Positions 1 to 9,311 of a stretch of 64,000 bases of DNA are shown here, piece by piece. How positions within the stretch are numbered: position 1 is the first letter of the stretch; each line of letters starts with the position of its first letter. The notes beneath the pieces are model-generated. The model was given only the letters and a program-made list of their open reading frames with translations. It made no database searches and had not been told where the DNA came from. Origin of the DNA: Rhizocola hellebori (GTDB lineage: Bacteria > Actinomycetota > Actinomycetes > Mycobacteriales > Micromonosporaceae); contig NZ_BONY01000032.1 in NCBI RefSeq assembly GCF_016862955.1, forward strand, positions 43,827 through 107,826, given 5' to 3'. Made by a program: the position numbers and the translations under genes.

Positions 1-621
1 GCGCTTTGCGAAGACGCCATGCGCCTGGGCCGGATCATGGCCGGTCTCGCCCCCGACCAGCCCGAAGTGCTCGGCCTGCTCGCCCTGATGGAGATCCAAG
101 CCTCCCGGTTGCGCGCCCGCTCAGGGCCTTCCGGCGAGCCGATTCTGCTGCTCGACCAGAATCGCGCCCGCTGGGACAGGCTGCTGGTCCGGCGGGGGCT
201 GGCCGGTCTGCAACGCGCCGAGCAGCTCACCGACTCCCCCGGGCCCTATCAGGTGCAGGCCGCGATCGCCGCCTGTCACGCCCGCGCCACCACCGCCGAG
301 CAGACAGATTGGGCGCAGATAGCGCGGCTGTATGAAACGCTGGGCGCCCTGACTCCGTCGCCGGTGGTGGAGCTCAACCGGGCGGTGGCGGTTTCCATGG
401 CGTTCGGCCCGGAGGCGGCGCTCGAAATCGTTGACTCGCTTTTGACCGAGCCTGCTCTTTCCGGGTACCACCTCCTGCCCAGCGTTCGCGCGGATTTCCT
501 GGCCAAACTGGGCCGTACAGCCGAGGCCCACGCCGAGCTGGAACGCGCGGCACAGCTCACCCGCAACGAGCGGGAACGAGCGCTGCTGCGCGACCGCGCC
601 GCCCGCATCGCGGTGAAGTAA
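1..621 (+). CDS. ECF RNA polymerase sigma factor, C-terminal part (ECF42/DUF6596 type), 5' truncated
   Basis: The gene enters from the left edge; 206 residues are visible, in frame from base 1. They match the helical C-terminal extension of ECF42-type sigma factors (DUF6596). That extension carries the [13 protein letters not shown] helix, the stretch [11 protein letters not shown], the motif [12 protein letters not shown], and the [13 protein letters not shown] and [16 protein letters not shown] repeats, which look TPR-like. The sigma-2 and sigma-4 regions that bind polymerase and promoter lie outside the window. In this family the extension takes the place of a separate anti-sigma factor, and the partner is often a DGPF/YCII-domain gene next to it; none is visible downstream. 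Family call is confident; regulon unknown. Confidence 0.85.
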   Translation, partial: ALCEDAMRLGRIMAGLAPDQPEVLGLLALMEIQASRLRARSGPSGEPILLLDQNRARWDRLLVRRGLAGLQRAEQLTDSPGPYQVQAAIAACHARATTAEQTDWAQIARLYETLGALTPSPVVELNRAVAVSMAFGPEAALEIVDSLLTEPALSGYHLLPSVRADFLAKLGRTAEAHAELERAAQLTRNERERALLRDRAARIAVK

Positions 622-712
622 CCGCGTCCGGGAGCCATTGACCCGCATCGCTGAAATAGGTAGCTTTGTGACCAGAGAGCGCTCTCCGGAGATCCAATGG
701 CAGGAGTTTCCT

Positions 713-2149
713 ATGCGGACTTCCCGCTCCATCGTCACCATCGCCCTTGCGGTTGTTGCCGGCACCCAGATCGCCGCGGTCGTGGGGCCCACCCCGCAGG
801 CGGTCATCTGCAACCGGTACTGCGACGCGCGCGATCCGGGGTTGTCCACCAGCGATCGCCAACCGGTGTCCTCGACCGTCTGGGGCCGCCGGGTCGTGTT
901 GCACCTCAACGACAACGACGCGATGGGATGGGCCTCGATCGAGAACGGCAACCCCGGCGACCGGGTCTGGCTGGATCGCTCGCTAGACGGCGGCCGTGGC
1001 TGGGAGGGATTGCTGGGCAACACCGCGATCCCGGCCGGGCAACGCGGCTGGCGAACTCTGATGTACAACAACGACTATTGGGCCACCAACGGCGTCGGGG
1101 CGCTGCGCGCGTGCGGCAAGGCCGGCGATCGCCCGGAGGTCGCCTGTACGGCGTGGGCCCGCACCACATGGAACGCCTGGAACCGCAGCACGGCCGCCGC
1201 GACCGGCCTGATGATGCTCTACAACCAGGGCACCGGCCTGTTCGACACCACCGGCTGGTGGAACTCGGCCAACGCCCTAACCGCGATCATCGACAGCGTC
1301 AAAGTGACCGGCATGCCGAGCTACCGGTACGCGATAGCCAACACCTACAACAGAAACCTCAACGCGCATCAGGGAAGCTTCCGCAACGACTTCATCGATG
1401 ACACCGGCTGGTGGGGCATGGCGTGGGTCGGCGCCTTCGACGTCACCGGCGACAGCCGCTACCTCAACACGGCTCGAGCCGATGCCGACCACATGTTCCG
1501 TTACTGGGACGGCGTTTGCGGCGGAGGAGTCTGGTGGAGCACCGCGCGAACCTACAAGAACGCGATTTCCAACAGCCTCTACATCCAGCTCAATGCGGCT
1601 CTGCACAACCGGATCGCGGGCGACACCGTTTATTTGCAAAGGGCTCAAGCCGGATGGGCGTGGTTCCAAGGTACCCAGATGATAAACAGTTCAAATCTGG
1701 TCAACGATGGGATTGACCTGAGCACGTGCCGCAATAACGGCTCGGCGGTCTGGTCATACAACCAGGGCGTGCTCATGGCCGGGCTGACCGAGCTGAGCAG
1801 GGCCACCGGCGACGCGGGATTGCTCACGCGGGCAAGGCAACTGGGCAACGCGTCCACGACCAGCGGCCAGCTTAACAGCAATGGGATCCTGCGCGATCCT
1901 TGCGAGGGCGGCGATTGTGGCGCCGACGGGCCGTCGTTCAAGGGCGCTTTCGCGCGCGGGCTGGGCGCGCTCAACCTGGCACTCAGCGATCGTCCCTTCG
2001 CCGTTTACCTTCGCCGGCAAGCCGATACCGCATTCGCCCAGAACCGCACCCCGCTGGACACCTATGGGCTGCGCTGGATCGGCCCGGTCGACAAGACCGA
2101 CGCCGCGCGGCAGCACAGCGCCCTGGACCTGATGAACGCCACTAACTGA
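713..2149 (+). CDS. Secreted glycoside hydrolase family 76 (alpha-1,6-mannanase-like)
   Basis: A 478-residue secreted enzyme predicted to cut alpha-1,6-mannan, such as fungal mannan or the mannan core of actinobacterial glycolipids. Residues 1-25 form a signal peptide (RTSRS start, hydrophobic [18 protein letters not shown]). The double Asp of GH76 is seen at about D229-D230 in [14 protein letters not shown], followed by repeated alpha/alpha-barrel helices ([13 protein letters not shown]). ATG 713 was chosen because AGGAG at 702-706 sits six bases upstream and it begins the signal peptide; upstream in-frame starts lack these. The last 8 bases overlap the convergent kinase gene. The GT87 mannosyltransferase at 6.4 kb suggests mannosylated surface polymers are present, but the substrate here is inferred. 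Confidence 0.85.
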   Translation: MRTSRSIVTIALAVVAGTQIAAVVGPTPQAVICNRYCDARDPGLSTSDRQPVSSTVWGRRVVLHLNDNDAMGWASIENGNPGDRVWLDRSLDGGRGWEGLLGNTAIPAGQRGWRTLMYNNDYWATNGVGALRACGKAGDRPEVACTAWARTTWNAWNRSTAAATGLMMLYNQGTGLFDTTGWWNSANALTAIIDSVKVTGMPSYRYAIANTYNRNLNAHQGSFRNDFIDDTGWWGMAWVGAFDVTGDSRYLNTARADADHMFRYWDGVCGGGVWWSTARTYKNAISNSLYIQLNAALHNRIAGDTVYLQRAQAGWAWFQGTQMINSSNLVNDGIDLSTCRNNGSAVWSYNQGVLMAGLTELSRATGDAGLLTRARQLGNASTTSGQLNSNGILRDPCEGGDCGADGPSFKGAFARGLGALNLALSDRPFAVYLRRQADTAFAQNRTPLDTYGLRWIGPVDKTDAARQHSALDLMNATN

Positions 2150-3086
2150 GTCGCTCCAGCGCTTCCACCTGCCGCACCAGGTGCTCAGCCACGAAACCGA
2201 TCCGGCGCGGGTCGGTGATGCCGCGGCTGGGCACCTCCACGTGCATGAGCAGGTCGAGGTAGAGCCGGTAGAGGACAAGCCGTTGCCGCGCAAGGCCGTA
2301 GAGCGCCACCTCGCCGTAGCCGCGCAGGAACGGGTGATCGGGCTCGTCTTCCAGGTTGCGGAAAATCGCGGGCGAGACGAAGTCGATAAGCGGATCGCCG
2401 TAGAGGTAGCGCTCGCCGTCGACCAGGCCGGTCAGCTTGCCTTCGTGCGCCAGCACGTTGCCGTCCCAGAGGTCGAAGTGCACCAGCACCGGAGTCCGCA
2501 CCTCGCCCAGGGCCGGTGCCGCGGCAGCGACCACATCGCGGATCCGTTGCGCTGACACAGGAAGCGCAACCTGCCAGACGACCGCGTCCTGCAGCAGCGC
2601 CTCCATCATGGCGGCGAAGGCGGTCGGCCAGTCGGTCGCGTTTGGACGGTCGCCCGGGTAGCCGAAGAAGGTGCCGGTGATGGTGTGCACGCGGGCCAGC
2701 GCCGCACCCAGCTGCTCGCGCACTCCGGCGTGCTCCGGCTCGGGCAGCTTCGAAAGCGGTGTGCCCGCAAGCATGCTGGTGAACAGCCAATCATCGCCGT
2801 TAAACAGCACCCGCGGCACCGGCACCTCGGGCGCCTTCGCGGCAACCAGGCGAAAGTATTCGGCCTCCGACCTGATCATGTCGCGTTCATAGATGAGGAT
2901 CGGCACCCCGGGCAGCGGCCCGACCTTGAGCACCGCCTCGCGCCCATCGACCAAGCCCACTTTCCAGACCGCGGCGAAGGTGCCGCCTTCCAGCGGGGCG
3001 GCCTGCGCGACCGGCAGCCCGAACGCCTCCTCGGCGAAGGCGGCTACCTGCGCAAGCGTCAGCTGGCGCTGAGTGGGGCTGGTCAA
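2142..3086 (-). CDS. Aminoglycoside phosphotransferase (APH)-fold kinase
   Basis: A 314-residue protein of the APH/choline-kinase fold. It has an ATP-binding lysine at about K54 (AVLKVG), the Brenner motif HFDLWDGN (H203, D205, N210) holding the catalytic Asp, and the Mg-binding Asp in [19 protein letters not shown] (D223). The start is TTG at 3084-3086, with GGAG about 7 bases upstream. Family members phosphorylate antibiotics, fructosamines, sugars or small alcohols. Nothing nearby fixes the substrate, so a resistance role should not be assumed. It is transcribed alone and converges on the GH76 gene with an 8-base overlap. Confidence 0.8.
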   Translation of the reverse strand: MTSPTQRQLTLAQVAAFAEEAFGLPVAQAAPLEGGTFAAVWKVGLVDGREAVLKVGPLPGVPILIYERDMIRSEAEYFRLVAAKAPEVPVPRVLFNGDDWLFTSMLAGTPLSKLPEPEHAGVREQLGAALARVHTITGTFFGYPGDRPNATDWPTAFAAMMEALLQDAVVWQVALPVSAQRIRDVVAAAAPALGEVRTPVLVHFDLWDGNVLAHEGKLTGLVDGERYLYGDPLIDFVSPAIFRNLEDEPDHPFLRGYGEVALYGLARQRLVLYRLYLDLLMHVEVPSRGITDPRRIGFVAEHLVRQVEALERLS

Positions 3087-3140
3087 GGGGGTGCTCCGGA
3101 TTTCTTAAATCGCCCACATGATGGCAAATGATGCGCCAAC

Positions 3141-4313
3141 ATGAGTTTCATGCGGATTAGGGTTCTAAGTGGGTTGACTCTCCTCGCGCTGATCTCGGCC
3201 TGCACCAGCGTTACCCCGAAAGCGGAGGTGCCCGAGCAGCCCGCGATCACCGTACCGCTCGCCGAGGTCGCCATGGATCCCGCCACCGAAACGGCGGGAG
3301 TGCCGATCAGCGCCGAGATCGGGCTCACGGTCAAGAACGGCACCCTCAAAACCGTCGCCCTCCACGACGCCGCCGGAAAGCCGGTCGCCGGGAATCTTCG
3401 CCAAGACCTTTCTTCGTGGGTACCAGATCTGCCGCTCGCGTTCAGCACCCGCTACACCGCGACCGCGGTCGTCGCCGGGCAGGACGGAAAAGAGGTCACC
3501 CAGACCAGTGCCTTCACCACCATGGCCGAGCCCGGACACCGCGTCGGCACCGGCCTTTATCTGTTCGACGGCAACGAATATGGCATCGCGATGCCGGTGG
3601 TGGTCGAGTTCACCGATGATGTGGAAGACAGTGCCCGCGCCTCGGTCGAGAAGCGGCTCTTCGTCACCACGGAACCGGAACAGAAGGGTGCCTGGACGTG
3701 GGTCGCCGCGCACCAGGTCGAGTACCGCGCGCCGGAGTACTGGCAGCCTGGTACCAAGATAACCGTGCGCGCGGCATTGGACGGCCAGCCGCTGGGCGGG
3801 GGGAAGTTCGGCGACACCGATCGGCGGGCCACCGCCACCATCGCCAAGAACCGGATAGAACTGTTCGTGGACAACGCCACCAAACAGCTGACGGTCAAGG
3901 AGAACGGCGCAGACATCCGCAGCATGCCGGTGAGCCTTGGCAAGCCCAGCACCCCGTCCTCCTCGGGCACAATGGTGATCATGGATAAGGCCGTGCACAC
4001 GGTCTTCGACACCACCGGCGAACCGGGCGACCAATATCGCGCCGACATCTCCTACGCGCAGCGGATCACCTGGGGTGGCGAGTTCATCCACGCCGCTCCC
4101 TGGTCCGTGGGTGATCAGGGTTACAACAACGTCTCCCATGGCTGCATAAACATGTCTTGGGAGAACGCGGAGTGGCTGTTCGGCATCACCCATGTGGGCG
4201 ACCCGGTCACAGTCCGTGGCACAGAAGTGGCATTGGCACGCGGCAACGGATTTACCGCCTGGAATGAGAGCTGGTCAGAGCATTTGAAGGGAAGCGCGTT
4301 GCCGCAGCGGTAA
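3141..4313 (+). CDS. L,D-transpeptidase lipoprotein (Ldt, first of two)
   Basis: A 390-residue lipoprotein that should form 3-3 cross-links in peptidoglycan outside the membrane. The signal peptide ends in a lipobox (LISAC). Two Ig-like domains follow (about 35-215; ending near WVAAHQVEYRAPEYWQPGTKI), then a YkuD catalytic domain with the motif SHGCINMSWENAEWLF; the nucleophile is Cys335 and the preceding His lies in FIHAAPWS. The order matches mycobacterial LdtMt2-like enzymes, which have about 400 residues. Start ATG 3141 has no strong ribosome site; in-frame ATG 3150 is equally possible and leaves the signal peptide intact. A close paralogue follows directly on the same strand. Confidence 0.9.
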   Translation: MSFMRIRVLSGLTLLALISACTSVTPKAEVPEQPAITVPLAEVAMDPATETAGVPISAEIGLTVKNGTLKTVALHDAAGKPVAGNLRQDLSSWVPDLPLAFSTRYTATAVVAGQDGKEVTQTSAFTTMAEPGHRVGTGLYLFDGNEYGIAMPVVVEFTDDVEDSARASVEKRLFVTTEPEQKGAWTWVAAHQVEYRAPEYWQPGTKITVRAALDGQPLGGGKFGDTDRRATATIAKNRIELFVDNATKQLTVKENGADIRSMPVSLGKPSTPSSSGTMVIMDKAVHTVFDTTGEPGDQYRADISYAQRITWGGEFIHAAPWSVGDQGYNNVSHGCINMSWENAEWLFGITHVGDPVTVRGTEVALARGNGFTAWNESWSEHLKGSALPQR

Positions 4314-4363
4314 TCGGCGGGCACGATAGTGGGACCACCCCTCGATTTTTCGGTGAGGAGATC

Positions 4364-5593
4364 ATGCCCACCCGTCGTCATACGCTCGCCGCCATCGGCC
4401 TTGCAGGGGCCGGCCTGGCGGGAGTGGCAGCTTGTACCAACAAGCCGTCCTTCAATGCCGGGGATAAGAAGGATCCGCCACCCAAGGCCTCGGCGACGAT
4501 CACCACTCCCGAGGCGGACGCGACCAACGTCTACGCCGGCGCGGAGTTCGTCTTCACCACCAAGGAAGCCAAAGAGAGCAAGTTCGAGCTGACCGACGCC
4601 AACGGCGCATCGATCGCCGGGGAGATGCACCCCGACGGCGCCGGCTGGATTCCAGCCAAGATGCTCACCTACGGAGCCGCTTACACGGCAACGCTTTCGG
4701 CCACCGGCGACGATGGCAAGACCGTCACCGCGACCACGAAGTTCACCGTGATGGCCAAGCCCACCAACGAGGTTCGCTTCACCAGCTTCCTGCCCGACAA
4801 CAAGGAGATCGGCACCGGGATGCCGCTCATCTTCCAGATGAGCCGCGACATTCCCAAGGATGCCCGCGCCGGGGTGCAGCGGCGGCTCATGGTCAAGATT
4901 GAGCCTGAGGTCGAGGGAGTCTGGGCCTGGTACACGCCGCGTGAGTTGCACTGGCGCCCCAAGGAGTTCTGGAAGCCGGGCACCAAGATCTTCGTGGACG
5001 CCCGTGTGGGCGGCATACCCTGCGGCGACGGCTACTTCGGCGTGCGCAACGTCACCCTGACCACGACGGCCGCCAGGCAGCTCGTGATGTCGGTCGACGA
5101 TGCGATCGCGCCCAAGGTGATGATCGTCACCAAGGACGGGCAGGAGATCCGGCGCATCAAGGTCAGCCTCGGCAAGCCCACCTGGCAGTCGTCCTCGGGC
5201 GTGATGGTGATCATCGAGAAGAAGGAACACACCATCTTCGACACCCGCAACGATCCGAACGCGCGGGAAAAATACGTCACGCCAGTCGACTACGCCCAGC
5301 GCATCACCTGGGGCGGCGAGCACATCCACTCCGCGCCGTGGTCAGTGGCCAGCCAGGGCATCCGCAACGTCTCGCACGGCTGCATCAACATGTCGGCCGA
5401 CGACGCAAAGTGGCTCTTCGAGCAGACCATGGTTGGCGATCCGGTGATCACCGTGAACACCGGTCAGGCGCTCAAGTACGGCGACGGCTGGACCCACTGG
5501 ACGAAGACCTTCGAGGAGTACGCCAAGGGGTCGGCAATCCCCTACACGCCGCCGGCGGCGGGCCCGAGCCCGACCGCCTCACCAACGGCTTAA
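4364..5593 (+). CDS. L,D-transpeptidase lipoprotein (Ldt, second of two)
   Basis: A 409-residue paralogue of the preceding gene with the same architecture: lipobox GVAAC near residue 25, two Ig-like domains, and a YkuD domain with SHGCINMSADDAKWLF (nucleophile Cys340). GAGGAG lies directly upstream of ATG 4364. The N-terminal RRHTLAAIGLAGAGLAG has a weakly Tat-like twin arginine. The tail is Pro/Ser/Thr-rich (GPSPTASPTA). The pair probably arose by tandem duplication, and the two may cross-link peptidoglycan at different sites or growth stages. A strong hairpin follows the stop codon. Confidence 0.9.
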   Translation: MPTRRHTLAAIGLAGAGLAGVAACTNKPSFNAGDKKDPPPKASATITTPEADATNVYAGAEFVFTTKEAKESKFELTDANGASIAGEMHPDGAGWIPAKMLTYGAAYTATLSATGDDGKTVTATTKFTVMAKPTNEVRFTSFLPDNKEIGTGMPLIFQMSRDIPKDARAGVQRRLMVKIEPEVEGVWAWYTPRELHWRPKEFWKPGTKIFVDARVGGIPCGDGYFGVRNVTLTTTAARQLVMSVDDAIAPKVMIVTKDGQEIRRIKVSLGKPTWQSSSGVMVIIEKKEHTIFDTRNDPNAREKYVTPVDYAQRITWGGEHIHSAPWSVASQGIRNVSHGCINMSADDAKWLFEQTMVGDPVITVNTGQALKYGDGWTHWTKTFEEYAKGSAIPYTPPAAGPSPTASPTA

Positions 5594-5600
5594 ACAGCAG

Positions 5601-5634
5601 ACTTGGACCTCCCCCGCCAAGGGGGAGTCCAAGT
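5601..5634. terminator. Strong stem-loop between L,D-transpeptidase and tRNA-His
   Basis: The arms ACTTGGACCTCCCCC and GGGGGAGTCCAAGT pair with one bulged C around the loop GCCAA. It sits between two convergent transcripts and probably ends the transpeptidase message. It has no long U-tract, as is common in high-GC actinobacteria. Confidence 0.7.
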
Positions 5635-5642
5635 CTGGGATT

Positions 5643-5719
5643 TGGGGTGATCGACGGGACTCGAACCCGCGACATCCCGGACCACAACCGGGTGCTCTAC
5701 CAGCTGAGCTACGACCACC
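5643..5719 (-). tRNA. tRNA-His (anticodon GTG)
   Basis: The minus strand reads as a complete cloverleaf. The acceptor GTGGTCG pairs with CGATCAC (one G-U), the anticodon stem CCGGT/ACCGG-type helix holds loop TTGTGGT with anticodon GTG, and the T-arm GCGGG-TTCGAGT-CCCGT is present. The extra G-1 opposite C73, typical of tRNA-His, is encoded, as is CCA. The oligoribonuclease gene lies just upstream on the same strand, a common actinobacterial neighbourhood. Confidence 0.95.
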
Positions 5720-5755
5720 ATGCACTTGCGCGCCCGCCAATGATAGCCACACCTT

Positions 5756-6388
5756 CTAGGTAGCTGTCGAGCGGGTAACCTCCGCTGCGATTCGCTTGGC
5801 TTCCTCGACATCCGGTCCGGGGAGCGGCACGAAGATCGTCTCGCGGTAATAGCGCAGCTCGCGGATGCTCTCCCGGATGTCGGCCAGGGCCCGGTGGGCG
5901 AGACCCTTCTCGGGCTGCCCGAAATACACCCGCGGGTACCAGCGACGGCACAGCTCCTTCACCGACGAAACGTCGATCATCCGATAGTGCAGGTGCGCGT
6001 CGAGCCGTGGCATGTCCCGAATGATGAAGCCGCGATCGGTGGCGATCGAGTTGCCGCACAGCGGCGCCGTCCGCGCCTCGGGGACGTAGCGGGTCACGTA
6101 GTCGAGAACCCTGTCCTCGGCTTCGGCCACGGTGACCGTGGATTTGCGGACCTCCTCGGTGAGCCCCGACTTCTCGTGCATCAGGCGCACGATGTCCACC
6201 ATGCCCGCCAGCGCCGCCTCCTCGGCGTGGATCACGATGTCGACCCCGTCGCCCAGCACGTTGAGGTCAGGGTCGGTGACCAGGGCGGCTACCTCTATCA
6301 ATGAGTCCCGTGCGGACAAACCCGTCATCTCACAGTCGATCCACACGAGTCGATCGGAGCCAATACTTCGAAGATCTGCCACCGCCAC
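5756..6388 (-). CDS. orn: Oligoribonuclease
   Basis: A 210-residue DEDDh 3'-5' exoribonuclease that degrades 2-5-nt RNAs, and dinucleotides such as pGpG, to mononucleotides in the cytoplasm. The first metal-binding motif is WIDCEMTGL (Asp and Glu), the second Asp is in [16 protein letters not shown], and the third motif is [14 protein letters not shown] (His and Asp). Length is usual for the family (180-215). The start is GTG at 6386-6388; a second in-frame GTG two codons later is possible. The tRNA-His gene is downstream on the same strand, and the mannosyltransferase gene is divergent. Confidence 0.95.
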   Translation of the reverse strand: MAVADLRSIGSDRLVWIDCEMTGLSARDSLIEVAALVTDPDLNVLGDGVDIVIHAEEAALAGMVDIVRLMHEKSGLTEEVRKSTVTVAEAEDRVLDYVTRYVPEARTAPLCGNSIATDRGFIIRDMPRLDAHLHYRMIDVSSVKELCRRWYPRVYFGQPEKGLAHRALADIRESIRELRYYRETIFVPLPGPDVEEAKRIAAEVTRSTAT

Positions 6389-6424
6389 AGCCTACGACCT
6401 GGGGGCTGCATTAGGGTTTCGGCC

Positions 6425-7567
6425 ATGCAGCGCAAGACCCGCTACGCCCTCTTTGCTCTCGTCGTCGCGGCCTCGGGCTGGGTGTTCTACTCGCTGTACA
6501 ACACCGGTCATCACTTCTTCGACCTCAAGATCTACATGCGAGCGCTCGATTGGTGGACCTCGGGTCACGACCTCTACGACTATTCACAGCCCGACTTCCT
6601 GCAGAAGTATCTCTATTTCACTTACCCGCCCTTTGCCGCGCTGCTCCTGCTTCCGTTCTCGCTTCTGCCCCTCGGCCTGGTCGAAGTGCTCCTCACGATC
6701 GGCACCGTCGCGGCCACCATCGTCACCACGATCTGGATCTTCCGGGCGCTCAAACTCGACTTCAAATGGGTCATCTTCGCGATCCCGCTGATCCTCATCA
6801 CCGAGCCGATGCGTGAGACCATCCCGCTTGGCCAGATCAACATGCTGCTGGTCCTGCTGGTCTTGATGGATCTGCTGGTCTTGCGCCCACGCGGGAGCCG
6901 GTGGATGGGCGTCGGGATCGGACTGGCCACGGCCATCAAGCTGCTGCCCGGGATCTTCATCCTGTATCTGCTGCTCACCCGCCAATGGCGCGCCGCGATC
7001 ACCTCCATGGTCACCGCCGTCGCCGCCACTGTGATCACCGCCGTGGTCGCGCCCCGGGCCTCCTGGGACTTCTGGACCGCAGCTCTCTGGGACACGACCC
7101 GCGTCGGACGCACCGACATCACCGGCAACCAGTCACTGCTCGGCCTGCTACACCGCCTGGTCGCTCCGGCCGAACCCAATCGGGTGATTTGGGTGGCTCT
7201 GGCGCTAGCCGTCCTCGCCTTTGGACTCTGGCGCGCCGTCATCGCTCACCGCAACGGCAACGAGGTGGCCGCACTCGCCATCACCGGCCTGGTCGGCAGC
7301 CTGATCAGCCCCATCACCTGGCCACATCACCTCTACTGGTTCGTCCCCGCCCTGCTCGCTGCGCTCGCCGCCCGCGCCTGGCTGCTAGCCATCGCGGGCT
7401 ACGCGGTCACCGTCTACGGCGTGGTCAGCGTCCACGACTACGGCGTCGCCGCCCAGCCCACCGACTCCGTCAAAGAGTTTCTGGCGCGCAACGCTTTTAC
7501 CCTGCTCAGTCTTGCATTGATCGCTTTCGTGCCGATTCGCCATTATCCCACCACCCAACCTGATTAG
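6425..7567 (+). CDS. GT87 polyprenol-phosphate-mannose alpha-mannosyltransferase, membrane
   Basis: A 380-residue polytopic membrane protein with about ten hydrophobic segments. It resembles GT87 (DUF2029/PimE-like), GT-C fold enzymes that move mannose from polyprenyl-phosphate-mannose onto lipids or glycans on the outer face of the membrane. The proposed catalytic Asp is in HHFFDLKIYMRALDWW near residue 37, after the first membrane segment. The loops LYFTYPPFAALLL and TWPHHLYWFVPALLAAL are typical of the family. The gene is monocistronic and divergent from orn (36-bp gap). The acceptor cannot be read from sequence. Confidence 0.85.
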   Translation: MQRKTRYALFALVVAASGWVFYSLYNTGHHFFDLKIYMRALDWWTSGHDLYDYSQPDFLQKYLYFTYPPFAALLLLPFSLLPLGLVEVLLTIGTVAATIVTTIWIFRALKLDFKWVIFAIPLILITEPMRETIPLGQINMLLVLLVLMDLLVLRPRGSRWMGVGIGLATAIKLLPGIFILYLLLTRQWRAAITSMVTAVAATVITAVVAPRASWDFWTAALWDTTRVGRTDITGNQSLLGLLHRLVAPAEPNRVIWVALALAVLAFGLWRAVIAHRNGNEVAALAITGLVGSLISPITWPHHLYWFVPALLAALAARAWLLAIAGYAVTVYGVVSVHDYGVAAQPTDSVKEFLARNAFTLLSLALIAFVPIRHYPTTQPD

Positions 7568-7601
7568 ACAGACTTGTCCGATCTGACATATTTATCTAAT
7601 C
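7562..7601. terminator. Possible terminator hairpin at the stop codon of the GT87 gene
   Basis: The 7-bp arms GATTAGA (including the TAG stop) and TCTAATC are separated by 26 bases. The stretch is AT-rich compared with its surroundings. The long loop makes this weak. Confidence 0.3.
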
Positions 7602-7659
7602 TGGAGCAAGCCGCACGTCGTCCCCCGACGTAGGTGTGGAGACACCGTTCCCCCGGTGA

Positions 7660-7691
7660 GAGTGGCCTGTCGCGCGCGCGGCAGGCCACTC
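7660..7691. terminator. GC-rich stem-loop downstream of the GT87 gene
   Basis: Perfect 10-bp arms GAGTGGCCTG and CAGGCCACTC flank a loop of alternating CG. It is a likely transcription-stop or RNA-processing structure for the GT87 transcript. Confidence 0.5.
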
Positions 7692-7736
7692 GCCGCTGAA
7701 ATCTCATTTCTTGGCGTCGGCACGTAGTGGTCACTC

Positions 7737-7888
7737 GCACCTCCACTTCTGCCTCACTGCCCTAACGCAGAGATGCAGGTGCCACGGGAGCAGTAGGCAG
7801 AGGCGGCAGCAGCGCGGCGGGCAGCGGCGGAAGCGGCGATGTGCGCGGCACCTCCATCTCTGCGCCGCCTGTCTGGTGCAGAGATGGA
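7737..7888. repeat. Two copies of a palindromic intergenic element
   Basis: Copy 1 is 7737-7782, with 16-base arms matching at 13 positions. Copy 2 is 7848-7888, with 11-bp perfect arms (TCCATCTCTGC / GCAGAGATGGA). Spacers are 14 bases in both, and the left arms match each other at 14 of 16 positions. The starts are 111 bp apart. They could be repeated extragenic palindromes or the stems of a structured RNA. Confidence 0.55.
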
Positions 7889-8040
7889 CATACCCGCTAA
7901 GAGTGGTCGTGCGCGGCGGGGCTTGGGGATGATCTAGCGGCTGCGGATCGACGGCGCGGCCGCCGGGGGTGAGTAGGCACGGAGGTGGCGTTGCCGCCGG
8001 GAGATACGGCGAGCGACCACGACGCAGCGGCGCAATGGGG

Positions 8041-9219
8041 TTATTGGGGTTTGGCGAAATGCAGCTGCATCCCTTCGGTGGGCATGGGGTTTTCAGCGTC
8101 GATGGTGGGGAGCTCTTGCGTGGGGATTTCCCGGGCGGACTCGGTCGTGGTTGGAGGTTCCGCAGGGGGCCAGGTCAGCTCGGGCTGGAAGGGCGGGGAG
8201 GGCTGGAAGGTGAATTGGGTCGGGAGCGAGGGTGGGGCGTCGGGGCTGATGGGGGTGGCGGTGTAGGCGGAAGGGGCGGGCGCGCCGCCGGCTACCGGGA
8301 TACCTGCGGCGGAGGTGGGGGCAGGAATCGGGGTGATGGGCAGGTCGGAGGCGGGAAGAGCGGGACGGCGGAAGAGATGTGGGAGGGAGCGGGGGGCGGG
8401 CAGGGTGAAGCCGGCGCTGGCGGTGGGGGCGTCTACGACGTAGACGATTTCTCGGGGGCGCTGGGGCCAGGCCAGGGCGGCCAGGCCGAGGAGCAGCAGG
8501 ACCGGGCCGAGGATGAGCAAGCCCCAGGTGGTGGAATTGAGCCAGCCGGCGGTGAGGGCCACGCTCAGGCGGATCGGGGCATCGCCGGGTGGGGCGACCA
8601 CGATCAGGGCCAGATGGCGGTCGCGGTCGGTAGTGGGGGTCCAGCGCAGTTCGCCGGTGGCTGCGCGGAGCCAGAACTGCTGCGCTGAAGGTGGGGCAAG
8701 CTGGCCGCCGGTGGCGGCGGGCTGATCGCCAGAGGCGGCGGGCTGGTCGCCGGTGTTGGCGGTGGGCTGGTCGCTGGGGGCGGTGGGCTGGTCGCCGGTG
8801 TTGGCGGTGGGCTGATCGCTGGGGGCGGTGGGTTGTTGGCTGGGGGCGGCGATGGCGCGGGTCTGGATTGCCAGCGGGCCGCGGCCGAGGCTGACTCCGG
8901 AGATCTCGGTGTAGTTGACGCCGGTGAGGTAGGCGGCGAGATCGGCGGGGGTGGCCATGCCGACAAAGGAGCCGCTGTCGGCTGTGAGGCGAAGCTCGGT
9001 CTGGTCGGCGCGGGCGAAAGGTGCGTCGCGGCGGAGGACGGCGTCGACGTCGGGGACGACCACCACCCGGTTTTCGGCGGAGAGGGGGGCGAGGTCTGCT
9101 TTGAAGGCACCGTCGGGGCTGCGATGCTGCATCGTCCACCAGCCCACGGCGCCGGCCACCAGAACCGGCGTGGCGAGTAGCAACGTCAGAATCCCAAGAA
9201 CCACCCGCAAAACGCGCAT
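8041..9219 (-). CDS. Membrane protein with repeat-rich extracellular loop and proline-rich cytoplasmic tail
   Basis: A 392-residue protein of unknown function. A first membrane segment (about 8-28, GILTLLLATPVLVAGAVGW) is followed by an extracellular region. That region includes a low-complexity part built from 15-residue units (QPTANTGD, QPTAPSD; about 125-170). A second membrane segment follows (TTWGLLILGPVLLLLGLAALAW), then a long Pro/Ser/Thr-rich tail. ATG 9219 has GGAAGG about 7 bases upstream. It is the last gene of the minus-strand copper island, after ycnI and copC-copD, so a role in copper handling or signalling is possible by context only. Confidence 0.65.
   Translation of the reverse strand: MRVLRVVLGILTLLLATPVLVAGAVGWWTMQHRSPDGAFKADLAPLSAENRVVVVPDVDAVLRRDAPFARADQTELRLTADSGSFVGMATPADLAAYLTGVNYTEISGVSLGRGPLAIQTRAIAAPSQQPTAPSDQPTANTGDQPTAPSDQPTANTGDQPAASGDQPAATGGQLAPPSAQQFWLRAATGELRWTPTTDRDRHLALIVVAPPGDAPIRLSVALTAGWLNSTTWGLLILGPVLLLLGLAALAWPQRPREIVYVVDAPTASAGFTLPAPRSLPHLFRRPALPASDLPITPIPAPTSAAGIPVAGGAPAPSAYTATPISPDAPPSLPTQFTFQPSPPFQPELTWPPAEPPTTTESAREIPTQELPTIDAENPMPTEGMQLHFAKPQ
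8752..8841. repeat. 45-bp tandem repeat, two full copies, inside the membrane-protein gene
   Basis: A 45-bp unit begins at 8752 and again at 8797; degenerate fragments flank it from about 8700 to 8865. It encodes 15-residue Pro/Thr/Asp/Gln-rich units in frame, so copy number can change without a frameshift. Confidence 0.7.
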
Positions 9220-9311
9220 GCCCCGCCCTTCCCACCAAGACGTGTCCAACCAGGACAACGCAGCCCCCACACCCAGGATGCGGGTGTGAGGGCTGAAAGG
9301 CGTTGGCGTAT

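Larger units (their letters stand above)
7568..8040. other. 473-bp non-coding stretch with four dyads
   Basis: No reading frame here has a ribosome site or recognisable protein. It lies between the 3' ends of two convergent genes. It holds the two hairpins listed separately, then two related dyads at 7737-7782 and 7848-7888, then G-rich sequence (GGCGCGGCCGCCGGGGG near 7953). A short plus-strand frame (7711-7932) is Arg/Cys-rich and simply reads through the dyads. Confidence 0.6.

Noticed and set aside
2142..3086. Antibiotic-resistance call for the APH-fold kinase
   Set aside because: The fold is shared by many metabolic kinases and no neighbour supports resistance.
7711..7932. 73-residue plus-strand frame in the non-coding stretch
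   Set aside because: Arg/Cys-rich product simply reads through the two dyads; no ribosome site or family.
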